Source: Oxytricha trifallax
Taxonomy: Eukaryota > Ciliophora > Spirotrichea > Sporadotrichida > Oxytrichidae
Direction of reading: 5' to 3'
NCBI GenBank assembly: GCA_000711775.1
Contig: ARYC01000105.1
Coordinates: 146,325-210,324 of the forward strand
Length of the DNA stretch: 64,000 bases
Below are positions 37,326 to 50,081 of the stretch, piece after piece. Positions within the stretch are counted from its first letter, which is position 1. Every line of letters begins with the position of its first letter. Under the pieces are notes generated by a model, which was not told where the DNA came from, made no database searches, and saw only the letters and a list, made by a program, of their open reading frames with translations. Made by a program: the position numbers and the translations under genes.

Positions 37326-39412
37326 TCATTGAACCTTCTTCTTCTTTAGCTTTGATTTATCTTTGCCTACTTTACTCTTAGCAACCTTTTTATCCTTTTT
37401 ACTGCTTGATTTCTTTTCCTCCTCATCGCTCTCATCGCCAGCCATTTCTACTTCTTCTTCCTCCTCGTCATTCTTTGCTTTTTGGTATTTAGAATCAATG
37501 AATGGAGTGAAGTGCTCTTTGATTTTATCACTCTCTTCTGTGTCCCAAACAGCCAACTCACCCTTGGAACCACCTGCGGCTAGTACCCAGGGGATATCCT
37601 TGTAATAGGAGAGTGAGAAGAGCTCTCCCATGCCCATTTTACGATAACCAACTAATTTTGGTTGACCTGCTGCGGCTACGTCCCAAACTTTCACATACTC
37701 GTCTAATGAGCAAGTTGCCATCATGTTTGGAGCATGTGGACTGAATTCAATTAAATAGAAGGAAAATATTAAATGGACTTATAGTGACATTTGTGCATGA
37801 TTTTTCATGAGCTTGCATTTCGAATAAGGCTTCTTTTGGGTTTCTGGTAAATTTTAATATAGTAAAGTCAATATAAATATAATCATAGTTATAAAAGCTT
37901 ATCATAACCTACTACAATACCACTTTCTGTTGAGATGACGAAATTATGCTCATAAGATGGATGCCATTATGCAGTTTCAAGATCCTTATAATAAATATAG
38001 AACTAAACTCTTAATATCTTTTTGTTTTAACTTCTTTTTTAAGTCTGAACTTAAGTGCTCCTTCTCCTAGTGGTGACTCTCTGACATCAACAACATTAAG
38101 CACTCTATCGTATCCTCCAGTTAGCAAAATTGATTCATTGTGAAGGTTCCATCTAACTACTTAGACTTTATTTTTGTGGAGATTTGTAAAAGTTGCTTTG
38201 CAAGCTTATTCTTCTAAGTCCCAAATACGTACGGTTGTATCTGCTGAACCTGAGGCTAGATATTCAGATTGGAATGGGTTAATTTAAGAAAAATACTTTT
38301 CGATTAAATTAGGAAAGCCACTTAGATGTTTTAAAAACTAATTGAGAGAGTCATGACAGCATCAGTATGAGATTCTGAGTTAAATTACTACTGCTCTGCA
38401 CTCTTATTAAATTTATTCATCAATTACTTCTTCTTCTTTTTCGATGTGCCTGTGCCTTCAGGGAGTCCTCCTAATGTAAATACTGGCTCGCAATCTTCTT
38501 TATTCAAATCCCAGACCTCAATCTCTGGCAAAAATGTACCAACCACTACATAGTTGCATTTTTACCCTCCTAGACTATGCATCCATTCCATACAGAGTGG
38601 ATATGAACTGAGTATAATTTCATGATGCACGTAGAGATCGCTAGTCTTATGATCGTAGATGTAGACTTCTAGGTTACTGTGATCGTTTTCTGCGGTAGCT
38701 GCTACGATAAGAGCATCGCTCTTTCTGATAGTATAATCTTCCTTCTCTTCCTCTGAGTCCTCAAGCTCATCTGGATAGTTGTCACGATTGTTCTTTCTTT
38801 GCTTTGGTTCTCCATCTACTTGATCGTCTCCGAAAGAGGACACTGACTCTGAAGAGCCCTCTTCAATATCATCTTCATCTTAGTCTTCCATTTAATCATC
38901 TTTATCGCCTTTCTTTAATGTGTAAATTAATTTAAGTTAAAATCATATAGAATAAAGCAGTTAATAATTGAATAGTCTGAGCTCTGTTGTGAATACAAGG
39001 TCACCTATAGTAATGATGAGCAAAATTGCTAATATATCATGAAATTAACCTACTTTCTTCTTCATCATATTTGTCTAAGTTCAAGGAATCCATATTCTAT
39101 TGAATCTCCTTTGTAATATCCATATAATCCTTGTCCTTTCCACTATATTAAATTGATAAGCAATCTGATTGTCATTTGATGTAAAATGAAATTATCTCTT
39201 GAATTCAGAGTAAATCTCACTCTCCTTCTTCATACGATAACACATTTATAGTTTTAAACATTAATATGAAACATTCGTGTTACTTACACTTGTTTAGTAA
39301 GTTCATTGAAAGCCTTTTGCTCTTGTTGAGTTGGTTCGTATTCATCAATGATGGCTTTAGCGTAGCCTCTTGAGACCCAGCAAAGTGAGGTAATGATAGC
39401 GGAATCTGCCAT
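37326..39412 (-). CDS. PWP1: PWP1, WD40-repeat ribosome biogenesis protein
   Basis: ATG at 39412 (MADSAIITSLCWVSRGYAKA) matches the start of PWP1, where the first beta strand has the form VTCVAWVRxGVAK. After an acidic region come SDALIVAATAENDHSNLEVY and YVHHEIILSSYPLCMEWMHS, typical of PWP1 just before the first WD repeat. WD repeats follow, e.g. YLASGSADTTVRIWDLEEQA, LTGGYDRVLNVVDVRES, and MATCSLDEYVKVWDV near the end, then an acidic and Lys-rich tail ending at TGA 37326-37328. PWP1 is a nucleolar protein needed for large-subunit rRNA processing (family knowledge). Short introns or IESs interrupt at about 37.74-37.9, 37.98-38.04, 38.29-38.41 and 38.9-39.29 kb. Confidence 0.9.
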
Positions 39413-39591
39413 TATTTATTAATTAGTTTAATATAAACACTGTCTTTTGTGTATTAATTAATAATCCTCTGATTTTTTCAGCCTTATATAATGAGTAGAT
39501 TCAAAACATTTATAGTAAGAATGACTATAATAGCTTAAATTTTAGGTGATTATTATAGTAAATATTATAATAAAACAAATAATGTCCCAGA

Positions 39592-40975
39592 AATAGAATC
39601 AGAAACAAGCTCAGACTAAAGCTTAACAATCTTAAGTTTAATCGTCTCAACAGACCAAAACCCCTTAAGTCTCGCAATAATAACAATCGAATACATAGCA
39701 GACTCCATAAGCCACTTAAAAATCACAGCAATAATAGCAATAATCTTTGAACGCCTCAGACCAATTGAAAAAGCGAGTGCAAGAGTTAGAACTTAAATTC
39801 AAGCAATTCGACGAATTGGCTATACTACCAACCCTAAAAAAGACACTCGCAGAACACGAATAAACATTCGAAGATATTAAGAGGCTGAAAGATAACACAA
39901 ATTTCAGCAAGGAAGAAATACAGATCAAGATGTATAAAAAGTTAACGACGCTTGTGAAAATCAATAAAAATGTGGAGTAGCAGATAAAAAATAACCAAGT
40001 GATCATGCGAATTAATAAGGATCAAATCTCCAAAGGTAAGTTTTGCCCCCTTTTTTTATTGTTTTATCTTTGATTTTGTTTTAGATGAGCGTTCGCTATA
40101 AGATTTGAGAAATCATAATGAAAACATGCAGAAAAACTATGAGTAAGTCCGAGATTAGAACAAGCGCTTTTAGGAAGAAAACGAGAGACTTGAAAATCGC
40201 ATATTCGAGTTAAAGCAAGGCCACTATATGATATACAACAAAACACTGGAAAATCTGCATAAAAGGACCAAGGAATTTGAAGCAGACCAGGAAAAGAGAG
40301 GCATTTAGTTTTAGTAATACAGTCATCTATACACATCGGCTAAGGAAGAGGAGGAGAAAATATTGGTGATTATCAAGGAAATTGAAAAGGAGCACTTGGC
40401 TTATAAGGAATACCAAGTCAAGTAAACTTATATTCTTTTGTATATTGAATTCATATTAATTTTCTGTAAAAATTTACAAATATAAATTGATTGCCAATTT
40501 GTAAAATATTTTCTTTTTACAAAGAACAGGTGGGATTCCAAGCTGAAAATTTAGTGCAGTAAAAAACTTTCTATAAATAAAAGTATGAAGACTTAAAAGT
40601 ACAATCGAAGGAGCTAAATGAGAGAGTTGAAGATTTTAAAAAGAGGTTCATTCTATAAAGTCGCCAGAATTCTAAGAATAAAGATCGTACGTATTTTTAA
40701 TTTGAATATATATATTGCTAATAAGAAGCCAAAAATCTCCATATAAATTATGATTAGAGTTTAGTACATAAGGTCTTGAAAAGGAAATTATGAGAACTAT
40801 GGAGAAGAAAAATTACCTAGAGAAGGAAATCTAGGAGTTGTCAAAGTAAAGAGAAAACTAAACTTTGATAAAGAATAATTTAGTGGAGGAAGTCGCCTGG
40901 CTCAGGAAAGAAACCAGTGAACTCAATGAGAGAAGAAAAAACATTGAAGATTTTATTATGAAGCATCTTAAGTGA
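39592..40975 (+). CDS. unknown coiled-coil protein
   Basis: ATG at 39592, TGA at 40973-40975. A Gln/Ser/Thr-rich leader (about 55 residues) is followed by nearly continuous heptad-rich coiled coil (KRVQELELKFKQFDELAILP; EKEILVIIKEIEKEHLAYKE by character). Intron 40036-40084 (49 nt) is clear. Interruptions at about 40,425-40,530 and 40,690-40,770 are an intron or IES (GTACGT donor at 40,688). About 380 residues in all. It resembles coiled-coil proteins of cilia or centrosomes in general character, but no family can be named. Divergent from PWP1 with 179 bp between the ATGs. Confidence 0.75.
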
Positions 40976-41339
40976 ATAAACCATTTAGATCATATTAACG
41001 AATCAATACAAGTCTTAGTTATTTTATTTATTTTCTAATTAAATAAAATTAATTTAATTATCAACTTTTAATCAAATTCTTGGTCGACATTTAGATTAAA
41101 AATTTAAAATCAAATTTTGATTTATCGAAGTTCTTACTTCTCAGAAATATTTTTAATTTAAGGATAATACATAAAATAAAACTTTCAGGGCTCTAATATA
41201 TTAAAGAATTAATAACATACTGAATAAGTAAATATATGACTAATACTCATATTTTTTAGTAATCTTAGAAAATTTTAATATTGACAACAGATATTTATTA
41301 ATTTACTGTAAAATTAAATACTCTTTAAAATTTGCTTTA
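40976..41339. other. AT-rich intergenic DNA
   Basis: About 360 bp with no supported coding; it should hold the termination signals of one gene and the promoter of the next. Confidence 0.6.
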
Positions 41340-43099
41340 ATGGATTTAAATTTACAAAACTCCTCAGTTCTTAGTGTGGGTGACACTAAACCCACCCACC
41401 AAAACATAAATTATAGCTCCATTTCAAGTTAAGATTTCCAAAGACTCAGAAATTAAAATTCTTAGCTCAAGGATTCAAACTTAGATTCAGTAGTTGATTT
41501 TCAAATCAGCAGCACGATTATATCAAATGGTGGTAACAAACATTTTGAATATTAGAAGCTTCAAGAAAATGAGTAAGTACAGAATAGCATTTTTGTAGGT
41601 AACTATTTGTGCTACCAGAATTAAATTAAATTGCTTTTATAGATAGAATAACTTAAGTGAGACTTGTGAAATTAAAGAAGGGGGATAATTTTAAAAATCA
41701 GTGATAAGTGAAAGGGCACCGATAAAACTATATGCGAGAAGGTATTATATGCTTGTACTTTTCAGTATTTGTACTATGATGAACGGAGCAGGATGGATTT
41801 CATTTGCACCGTTGAGTGATGTGCTAAAGAGTGTAATCCCAAATTTTATCCAGAAATGACTTCTTTATTATAGACCTACGGAGTGAGTATTTTTGTGATC
41901 AATTACATGTCTCAAGTATTTATGGTGGTATTTGTGCCTATGAACTTTCCATCAGTTGCAGCTTTAGATAAAAGGGGACTTAGATTTGGAATAGTGATTG
42001 GAATTACATTGACTTGTTTGGGTTGTTGGATGAGATGCTTAATAAACTATAGTTTTTACTGGGCACTTGCAGGTTAAACTGTACTTGCTATTTGTCAGCC
42101 TTTCTTATTAAATGCTCCTCCAAAGCTGTCCGGAAATTGGTTTGGAGAGAAGGAAAGAATCTATGCCACTTCTATTGGAGCAAACGCTAATGTTTTAGGC
42201 ATATCTTTGGGTTGCTTTCTTCCCTCAATATTTGTATAAGACAGTGATATACTTGACCCAGCTAGTGCCAGATATCATATTTTTTAAGTGATGTTAGTTA
42301 CAGCTATAATTTCAACTGTAGTTTGTATCCCTGTACTATTTACCTTTTAAGATAGACCACCTACCCCTTCAGCTTATGATGAAGTCTAAGTAGTATAAAC
42401 TTCATTGAAAGATGACATGATATCACTGGTAAAAAATAAAGGATTCATGTTAGCAAGTCTATCAAGTGGCATTAATATCACTTATTTTGGTGCAATCACA
42501 ACAGTTCTTCCTTAGATGACAGGAATTTATGGGTTTACACCCACAGAAGGATCATACTTTGGTACCACATTTTAGATTGTTGGAATAGTAGGAAGTATTC
42601 TTACCTCAATATTATTGACATTCAAACCCTATTATAAACTAATTGCGTGTTTACTAACTTTCCTGACTTTATTAGCTCTTATCCTCTCGTACTATGCCAT
42701 TCAATTTACCTAAGTTAATCTAATGTAACTATTTATTAAATTTTATATATGATTGCAAGCGGCAGTTTTGCTTTTGTCATGATTGCTTTATCGCTAAATG
42801 GATTCTTCAATTCAAGTATATTTTCAGTCGCATACGAACAGGGTGTAGAACTTTCATACCCTATAGGCGAGGCTACATCAGGAGGAGTCTTCAATATTTT
42901 CAACAATATCTTTGGTTTCCTACTAATCATGATTTTAACGCCAATTTTGAACAATAATGATAAAATTGATGTGCTAATATCATGCATTATAATGGGAGCC
43001 ACGCTACTTTTGGCTTTTGTATGTATGGCTGTTGGAAAGTTTAGAATGCTGAGGACAGAACATTTTGAGAAGATGAGACAATTATAGTAAAATTAATGA
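41340..43099 (+). CDS. MFS transporter, SLC49/FLVCR-like
   Basis: ATG at 41340, TGA at 43097-43099. Introns 41573-41642 (70 nt), 41833-41873 (41 nt) and 42725-42759 (35 nt) leave exactly 538 codons (537 aa, the usual size). A Ser-rich cytosolic leader of about 110 residues precedes about 12 hydrophobic segments. Family marks: YARRYYMLVLFSICTMMNGA at TM1, LDKRGLRFGIVIG in loop 2-3, PPKLSGNWFGEKERIYATSI between TM4 and TM5, and ELSYPIGEATSGGVFN near TM11, as in FLVCR1/2 and SLC49A4. FLVCR proteins carry choline or haem-related cargo at plasma or mitochondrial membranes (family knowledge); the substrate here cannot be read from sequence. Confidence 0.9.
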
Positions 43100-43764
43100 T
43101 TAAATAAAAGAGTTTTAAAATAGTAATCAACGTTATCAAATTACTGAATCATATAATTAAATTAATAGTAATATCTGAGATATTTATTATATGTTACGAA
43201 GATATTTTAGCAATTTAAAGAAAATAATATATTAATACTTCAGTATTTTCTTTATATATGTTACTTGAATTAAATATACTTCCCTTTAGTTGTCTACATT
43301 TAGTCATTTCAAAATCATAGATATTCTTGTAAATTAAACTGTAGTAAATAGAATGAATCAGAGAAAATCAATCAGGATGCTGGACACACCCTTGAACAAG
43401 CTGGCTGAGAATCTTTATCCAAACATAGATTACTCTCATATTAAAAATATTAATTAATTTCAATAATTTCACTACAAAGTAATCAAATTCTCTATTTGAT
43501 TAAAGCATCTTTTTATAATATGAATCAGAGTATATTAAATATATGATTAAAAAGAGATAAAAATTAATTGATAAGATTAAATGTGTTTTTACTATGATAA
43601 AATTATATACTTAAGATAAGCTGACAAATATAAAATATCTGCAGCAATTCAAATGCCTTTCAAAGCATTTAAAATACAAAGTTGAGTAACTTTTCTCTCT
43701 AAATAATACTTAAATCTATTGATTTGATGTTTATATATATGGTTTTTTGATAATGTTTAAATAC
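43100..43764. other. AT-rich DNA with one short ORF
   Basis: Intergenic or eliminated DNA. It holds a single coding-like ORF at 43,353-43,499 (reported separately); nothing else is supported. Confidence 0.5.
43353..43499 (+). CDS. possible 48-aa ORF or orphan MDS
   Basis: ATG at 43353 to TGA at 43497. It starts MNQRKSIRMLDTPLNKLAEN, with a GC level and codon use closer to the genes than to the surrounding AT-rich DNA. The C-terminal half drifts into AT-rich sequence, so the coding part may end near 43,450 at an MDS boundary. Function unknown. Confidence 0.35.
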
Positions 43765-44446
43765 TCAATTATCTTCCTCTTGTTTATGTTCTTCTTTGCT
43801 TTCCTTTATTTCTTCGATCTATATAGACTTATTCCAAATATTATCAATAAATTATGATAAATACACATGGATTCATATTACAATATTAGTGATTGATCTT
43901 GAGAGTGAAGGATCCTTGAGTTGGTAATTTCACAGCAATTGAACCATCAATTGCTTAATCTAAGTTTCCACTATCCTTCTTGATCATTTAAACTAAATAT
44001 ATAAGTTAGTTTATATAAAAATGTAGCAGATTTTATTGCAATATATAAAACTAAGCTCTGTCTTCTGCTGCCGTTAAGAGATAACAATAGGTCATCATCT
44101 TGTTCTAGAATGCTTCCAGATCTTTTAGTTGGAGATTGCGATCTATCTGAGATTTCATCAATATTATTTAAGGAAATAATGTTGGATATATAATTTTGCA
44201 AAATTGAAAAAACCCAAGAATATATTGTCTCAATTAAATAACATTTTATAACATAGTATTGGATAGTTGTCTTCCTAATCTAGCAGGTGAGGTGACACTA
44301 ATATTGTCCTGTGTGATACCTTCAAGCAAATTTGAGTTGTTCGGGTTGGTAGAAGATGACTCTTATGAGTGCTTGCTGCGAGTTGGACTCTCAACTTATT
44401 AGGAAGAGTCTGATAATTTCCTTACAGGCCTTGTGGGTCGCTTCAT
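43765..44446 (-). CDS. unknown small Ser-rich protein
   Basis: ATG at 44446 (MKRPTRPVRKLSDSSQQ), stop TGA at 43765-43767. Three coding pieces are visible: a Ser/Asn-rich N-terminus to about 44,255; IDEISDRSQSPTKRSGSILE around 44,165-44,050; and IKKDSGNLDQAIDGSIAVKL near 43,990-43,890, then an acidic Lys/Glu tail near 43,830-43,765. They are separated by AT-rich gaps (IES or introns) that I did not resolve. SPTR and SPTK sites suggest phosphorylation by proline-directed kinases, which is inference. Confidence 0.55.
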
Positions 44447-44833
44447 TGTTCTAATAAATTTAAGGTTTTTGGAAAACAAAAGGGGGTTTAAAAGATTAAC
44501 TTATGAAATTAATATAAATAGATGTTCTAGGGTTTTAATTCAGTGTCATGATTCTATCTCTAGTCTAACCTATGGGGTCTAGCCCGTTTTAAACCAGATT
44601 CTTGTAGATTTGAGAGTAAATTATTTAAAAAACTAGAATTTTAATTCTTTCTGATGATTTTATATCTGAAGTTTTTATAATATTTATAAGAATAATACAA
44701 TAAAGAAATTAATATAGTTAAATCTATTTACAACCATATATTAAAACTTAACTCCAAATAACCCAAATTAAATATAGTTTACATTAACAATTTTGTTAAT
44801 TCAAATATCTGTATATATATATATCGCTATTTT
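44447..44833. other. AT-rich intergenic DNA
   Basis: About 390 bp with no supported coding, between two minus-strand genes. Confidence 0.6.
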
Positions 44834-46405
44834 TCATGATTTATTGAATTTACTTAGGAACATTTCTCTTATATGAAATATGCTAGGAGCCTACCTCTAT
44901 GGGAATATTTATTGATATTGCATTTTATTGTAAATTTATCTCTTTTTATCTTCTAGTTCATCCTCTCTATCTTAATCTAAAGTCAAATGTAAATTTAAGT
45001 CGCTATCATCGTATTGAATTTGATTTTTAGTATCAATCTGACTTTATTTTATGATAGATTTGGGTTTAAACTTTGAAGGTTGGGCAACTGAATTTAAGTT
45101 TTATTATAAAACAGAGGCACTAGGCTCAATTTCAGAAATTTTTAGAGACTTTAAAAGCTAGATATTTTAAGGGTTTTGAAGCTATTCTACAGGTATTCCC
45201 AGACTTTAATTGTCTATGATATTCAACAACTCATCTATTTTCATTGACTCATCTCTGCATATTTCCACTATTGGTTCACAGTCATCTTCACTATCAAAAT
45301 CTCCAGAAAAATTTGAGTATTCTTGTTGCTAATTTTACATTTTCTTATCAAATTTTAGCTTTAGCAACTTGTTTTATTTATCAGAAAATGTTTTAGGATT
45401 TTATTAGTTTTGATTGCTATCTGTTTTCTAAGTTTTTTCATAATTATTGATATCAGCTTGATCAAACTTGAATTATTTCTTCTCCACTTTGGTTGGGATA
45501 TGATTCTATAAATGGTATAATGAATTTATATGATTGCTTGTTTCATTTTTAACTTGTGGTGTGAAAAACCCAAATATCTTAGACCAGTAACTTGTGCTCT
45601 CCTGTAAAACAGAGTTAACGCTGCTTTTATGATTTTATTTCTTGTCATTGTGTTACTCATGATATCTATTATGTTTATTTTAATTTTAGTTCAGAACAGA
45701 TGCTTTCGATTTCCTTGACGCCTGCGAAGAAACCTAATCTTTATTGATAGGGGTATTTTAAGGGAATTCGTTGTTAGAGTTCACACGATTTCTCTATCCT
45801 TGGTTTTCTAACATAGCTTAGATTTGATTCGTGGATGAAGAGTACTTTTATTTCTGAGGCCTTCTGGGGGTGTTTTAGTCAATCATAGTAGCTCTTGTTG
45901 TTTGAGTTTGTATCAGCAAACTTTCCATTTAGTTTTTATTTGTTATTTCACTAGCTTTTAAGTGCTGGTGTTATTCGGAATGCCTTTTATCATTGAAGAT
46001 GTTTCTTCTCAATTATTAAGATGGCGGATTACCAAATGGTTAGTTTATCTAGTGTTTACTTACATTATCTCCTTATATGTGATTCACTTTTTAAGGCTTT
46101 GAGGTTTTGTAATATTCTTCCTGAGCAATTTGATTCAGATTATTCATTGTAATTTAGTGCTCAGTCTTTTTCAGTGATTTGTTCTCGAATTTTTCTTAAA
46201 TGTTCTATGCTAATACCTGATTGTTTGATTTTAATTATATGGGTTCATGTGTATTGGAATAGAGCTTCTTTGAAAGTATTCTTATAGGGTCATTTCTAGA
46301 AGTTTAAGCAAAAACAGGGTATCTCAATAGCTCTTTGAAATCATCATTTCTTTAATTCTTTGAGTTTTAGTTCTGTATATATTCTACATCTTAATGCTAT
46401 TTCAT
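44834..46405 (-). CDS. unknown 523-aa Gln/Asn/Lys-rich protein, uninterrupted
   Basis: ATG at 46405 (MKQHQDVEYIQNQNSKN), TGA at 44834-44836: 524 codons with no intron or IES. It is low-complexity (Gln, Asn, Lys, Ser), with a short hydrophobic-aromatic patch (YWSKIFGFFTPQ) near the middle and an acidic stretch (FSGDFDSEDDCEPIVEICRD) in the C-terminal third. No known domain. Its ATG is 135 bp from the divergent ATG of the primase gene, so the two may share a promoter region in the germline. Confidence 0.8.
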
Positions 46406-46540
46406 GATTTTAAATTTATTAATAAAATAATTTCTTATTAATCTTTTATGGTTCAAATCTTTTTCTAGGATGTGTGTGTTTTTGAAATAGAGGCTTGCTG
46501 TTATTTTGTAAATAATTATAAATTAATTTTTAAAAATCAT

Positions 46541-48162
46541 ATGAAAAGTAGCTCAATAGTTATCAACAATTTGAAAACTTCTAGAGTTTAGGCATCTTCA
46601 GAATCATCTGGGTATAAACAATTTAACGATGAAATAAACATGTATACGATCCCACCGGGCAACATTATTGAGATTTATTAATTCAAAGACTATGCAATGA
46701 AAAGATTGAAGGCTCTCAAATTTATATAGTAGAGGTAGGATATTAAGATTAAGTGTTAAATCTTTAATGTAGTTATGATTTGGGGTTGCCTGAAAATAAA
46801 ATTAGGGAAGCATTGAAAGTAAGATTAAATAACTATGAAATGCTCAGTGAACCAAATTTCATGTAGAGTCATAATTCTAATCCAAAATAAGAAAACAAAA
46901 AGATAATTGCATCTACTATGAGCAATGAGAATAAGCTTTAATTTAGAGAAAACGACAATACTTCTCATTTTATTTGTAGACTAAGCTATTGTGAAAATGA
47001 AACTCTCCGATCTTGGTTCATATAGCAAGAAGTTAGACTCTTTCACTTATGATTATAAGAATACGAACCAGAAAGAATTAGAGATTTTATGGTCAAGAAA
47101 ATGAATGCAAATTATGAAATGTTTTAAATTGAAAAAGATTGCTCCAAAGAACAAAGATTGTATCTGGAAAACTATTTCAAACTGCTTTAAGAGTTATAAG
47201 ACTTAAAAAGAGGAAAGTCTAAATCAAATTTGTAATTGAAGTTTTTCAAAGTTCCATTTCAAGACGCCATTAGTCTTATTTAGAAAAGATAAGTTTGCAT
47301 GGTAAATGGTATTGCTTTAGTCCCTTTAAAAGATATTTCAACTTTAGCTGTTGTAAAGTATAAGCAACATTTAATTTAACAGCTAAAATTAGTATTTATC
47401 AACAGAGGGAGTTTTCATCAAGAAGAATGACTAAGTTCTTTGATAAGAAATCTTCAAAAGTTTGAAGAGATTGATATTGATGATGAGCCCATTTAAATCG
47501 AAAGTATAGATCATTCTTCAGCTATAGATTTATAAAGCCTTGATTTTTACTCAAAAGTATCATTTCCTCCATGCATGAAACATTTGCTTACTTAATTGAA
47601 GCTAAAGCATCATTTGAGACACTATGGGAGACTATAACTTGGCTATTTCTTGAAAGGCATAGGTTTTACGGTTGACTAAGCCTATGAATTTTGGAAGAAA
47701 GAATTCACTAAGGTCAAAGAAGAGTCAAAATTTGATTAAGAATACAAATACAACATAAAACACATGTATGGTCTTGAGGGAAAGAAAAATGACTATAAAC
47801 CATGGTCTTGCGTAAAGATTATTCAATTAACAAATCCAGGACTAGATGAATATCATGGATGCCCGTTTAAAGTATTTGGAGAACAAAATTTACAGAGAAT
47901 GGTTGAAAGTTACGGGATTACTAAAGATCAAGCGAGTTTAGTTGTAAAGTAAAAAAGAGAAGGCAAATTTTAAGTTGGATGCATTAAGCTGTTTGAATAT
48001 GCTCATCCAAAAGCTGAATTGGATAATATTGGGAATCATCCAAATCATTTTTTTAGAAGAAGTGTAGATTATTTCAAAGAGAAAAAAGATTCAGGGATAT
48101 TGAAAAACAAAATTGAGTATGAAGAAGAAATCGGAGAATTAGGTGAGGACCTTTTAGATTGA
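46541..48162 (+). CDS. PRIM2: DNA primase large subunit (PRIM2/PriL)
   Basis: ATG at 46541, TGA at 48160-48162. One 38-nt intron (46735-46772) restores the frame and gives 527 aa (human about 509). The N-terminal domain begins MYTIPPGNIIEIYQFKDYAM. The C-terminal iron-sulphur domain is clear: FPPCMKHLL (Cys332), YKPWSCVKII (Cys411), YHGCPFKVF (Cys428) and VGCIKLFEYA (Cys468). The spacing 79-17-40 nearly equals the human 4Fe-4S ligand spacing. LRHYGRLQLGYFLKGIG is the conserved helix of this domain. The protein partners the small catalytic primase subunit in the polymerase alpha-primase complex to make RNA primers (family knowledge). No IES is needed. Confidence 0.95.
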
Positions 48163-48194
48163 CTCATTATTTGTTCTGTAATTAATTTCCTTAA

Positions 48195-50081
48195 TCAAAT
48201 TAATTGAAATATCTCTTCTTATTTATTAGAATTTGAATTTACTACAGTTTACAATGTTTAAGGCTTATCCTCCTCGACTTTAATCCAGGGATGATTAAGA
48301 GCTTCAGCAGCAGATATTCTCTACTCTGGATCAACAGTTAAGAGCTTTTTGACTAAATCCTTTGCCTTATCAGAAATATCTTGCCAAGGATCCCCTTCCA
48401 AGTCATAGTTGCCCTCTTGAATCATTTTATACAATTTATTTGCATTATTTTCGAAAAATGGTTAGTAACCAGCTAACATGGTATACAGGACACATCCAGC
48501 GCTCCATAAATCAATTTTCTCATTGTAAACTTCAGATGTATACATCTCTGGTGCAGAGAAGGATTCAGTACCAGTATGAGTTAACATTTGAAAAGATTTG
48601 TTCTTGCAGAGCTTTGAAATGTTGAAATCTGTAATTTTTATCTTTTCTTTTCCGTTTAAGACCAGAATATTACTAGGCTTGATATCTCTGTGACATATCC
48701 CATTTTCATGCAAGTATAATTAGAAATCTAATAATATATTATTTGAGAGTTTATGAGTAAATCTTATACTTGATAGCTTTAAGAGCTTACCTAAAAAGCT
48801 TCTTAGCAATATTTTCATCATATTTTTCAATTTCTGATATGCGATCCATCAACTCCTGCCCATCGACAAGTTCCATAATCATGTATATTTGTTTATGAGT
48901 TACGAAAAATTCTTTGACTCTCACTATATTGGACTATCTCAAACTTGATAGTAAATCAAATTCGTTTCTAGCTGCATTTACTCTTTCTTCATCTAAATTT
49001 CTCATTATTTTCACTGCGTATTTCTTTTCTGTTTCTCTATTCACGCATTCTTTCACAACAGCTGAGCATCCCTAAAGAATAAATATATATATTATTTTAT
49101 TATTATAAAGACATTCCTTAAAATATATTTGTCGCCTAAAAAAATTTAAAATTGTAGAATTAATTGTCAATATAAGATTTTTTGAGATTAAAGAGGAAAA
49201 TCTTATTTTATTTTAATGTTAATATTATATCCATAAATATTTTATGTGAATGAATTTGCTTTTTTAAAAAATAGATTGAATCAATGAAAAATTAAAATTT
49301 GTAAACTTTTAATATATTTTATATCTTATAGAACAAATTGTAATCCATTATTTTATACTAGGTTAGTTAGTTAGTAAATTAAATAAAATAATTCCTTAAA
49401 GTATATTTTGATTTATTTTTATAAACCCTACTTACTTTTTTTTATTATTGTAGGAATACATTTGATTAGGGAAAATAATTTATAATTAATTAAATATAAT
49501 AATTCTTGGCAATTAACTTTCTGGGAATCTAGACAATATGGTACTTGTTCGATAAAGAATTAAAAATTAGCTCGACTTAACTATTGGCGGTACCCTTCTA
49601 TCAAATCCACAGAGCGAGATAAATCGATATTAATTTTTGGCATTAAATTCCGATAAAAAACTCGCCAAAAATTAATATCGATTTATCTCGCTCTGTAGAG
49701 TGGTACCACCAATAGTTAAGTCGAGCTAATTTTTAATTCTCAATCGAACAAGTACCATATTGTCTAGATTCCCAGAAAGTTAACTGCCACGAATCATTAT
49801 ATTTAATTAATTATAAATTATTTTCCCAAATCAAATGTATTCCTACAATAATAATTGTTCTTATTTTTATATAATTATTAGATATCTTTTGAATTTTGAA
49901 ATATTACAACTTACCTCTCCAATGAATTTGCCTTCGATGTATTTCTATTCAAATTAGTCTCTGCTATCCATTTCCATCTTCTGAATTTCTTCTGCGTTAA
50001 GTGTTTCAAGGTTTATGACGCTTGAATTCAGGGAGCTTGCTGATTAAAATCGAGAACGGTCTAATCCCAATTTAAGCTGTC
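48195..50081 (-). CDS. Ser/Thr protein kinase, CAMK-like (N-terminus incomplete)
   Basis: Exons: 50081-49915, 49071-48791 and about 48720-48195. Seen in order: glycine loop split by an interruption (KFIGE | GCSAVVKE), lysine VAIK-type YAVKIM, hinge YMIMELVDGQELMDRI, catalytic loop HENGICHRDIKPSNIL, DFN in place of DFG (ITDFNISKL), activation segment THTGTESFSAPEMYTSEVYN, DLWSAGCVLYTMLAGYQPF, and the C-lobe end VKKLLTVDPEYRISAAEALN HPW. This order fits calcium/calmodulin- or CDPK-type kinases, but no EF-hands follow. Stop TGA 48195-48197, only 32 bp from the convergent primase stop. The start codon is upstream of an acceptor at 50,082 and was not found. Confidence 0.85.
49072..49914 (-). other. 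843-bp intron/IES inside the kinase glycine loop
   Basis: Bounded by a donor GTAAGTTG (minus strand, 49914) and an acceptor ATTCTTTAG (49072), and phase 0 on both sides. It is about 20 times longer than the other introns in the window. It contains the fold-back element 49442-49854, so much of it is probably eliminated from the germline copy, leaving a short intron. Confidence 0.65.
49442..49854. mobile_element. 413-bp fold-back (MITE-like) element
   Basis: Near-perfect palindrome: the left half reappears as its reverse complement on the right, with a small loop near 49,640-49,665. Tips are TTATTATTGTAGGAATACAT and its complement. No ORF. The arms match almost base for base, with a few indels. 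It sits inside a gene interruption and shares tips and internal motifs with the element at 60,360-60,770. No certain target duplication was found. Confidence 0.75.

Noticed and set aside
37363..37605. Plus-strand Ser/Leu-rich ORF
   Set aside because: Antisense shadow of the acidic/Lys-rich tail of PWP1.
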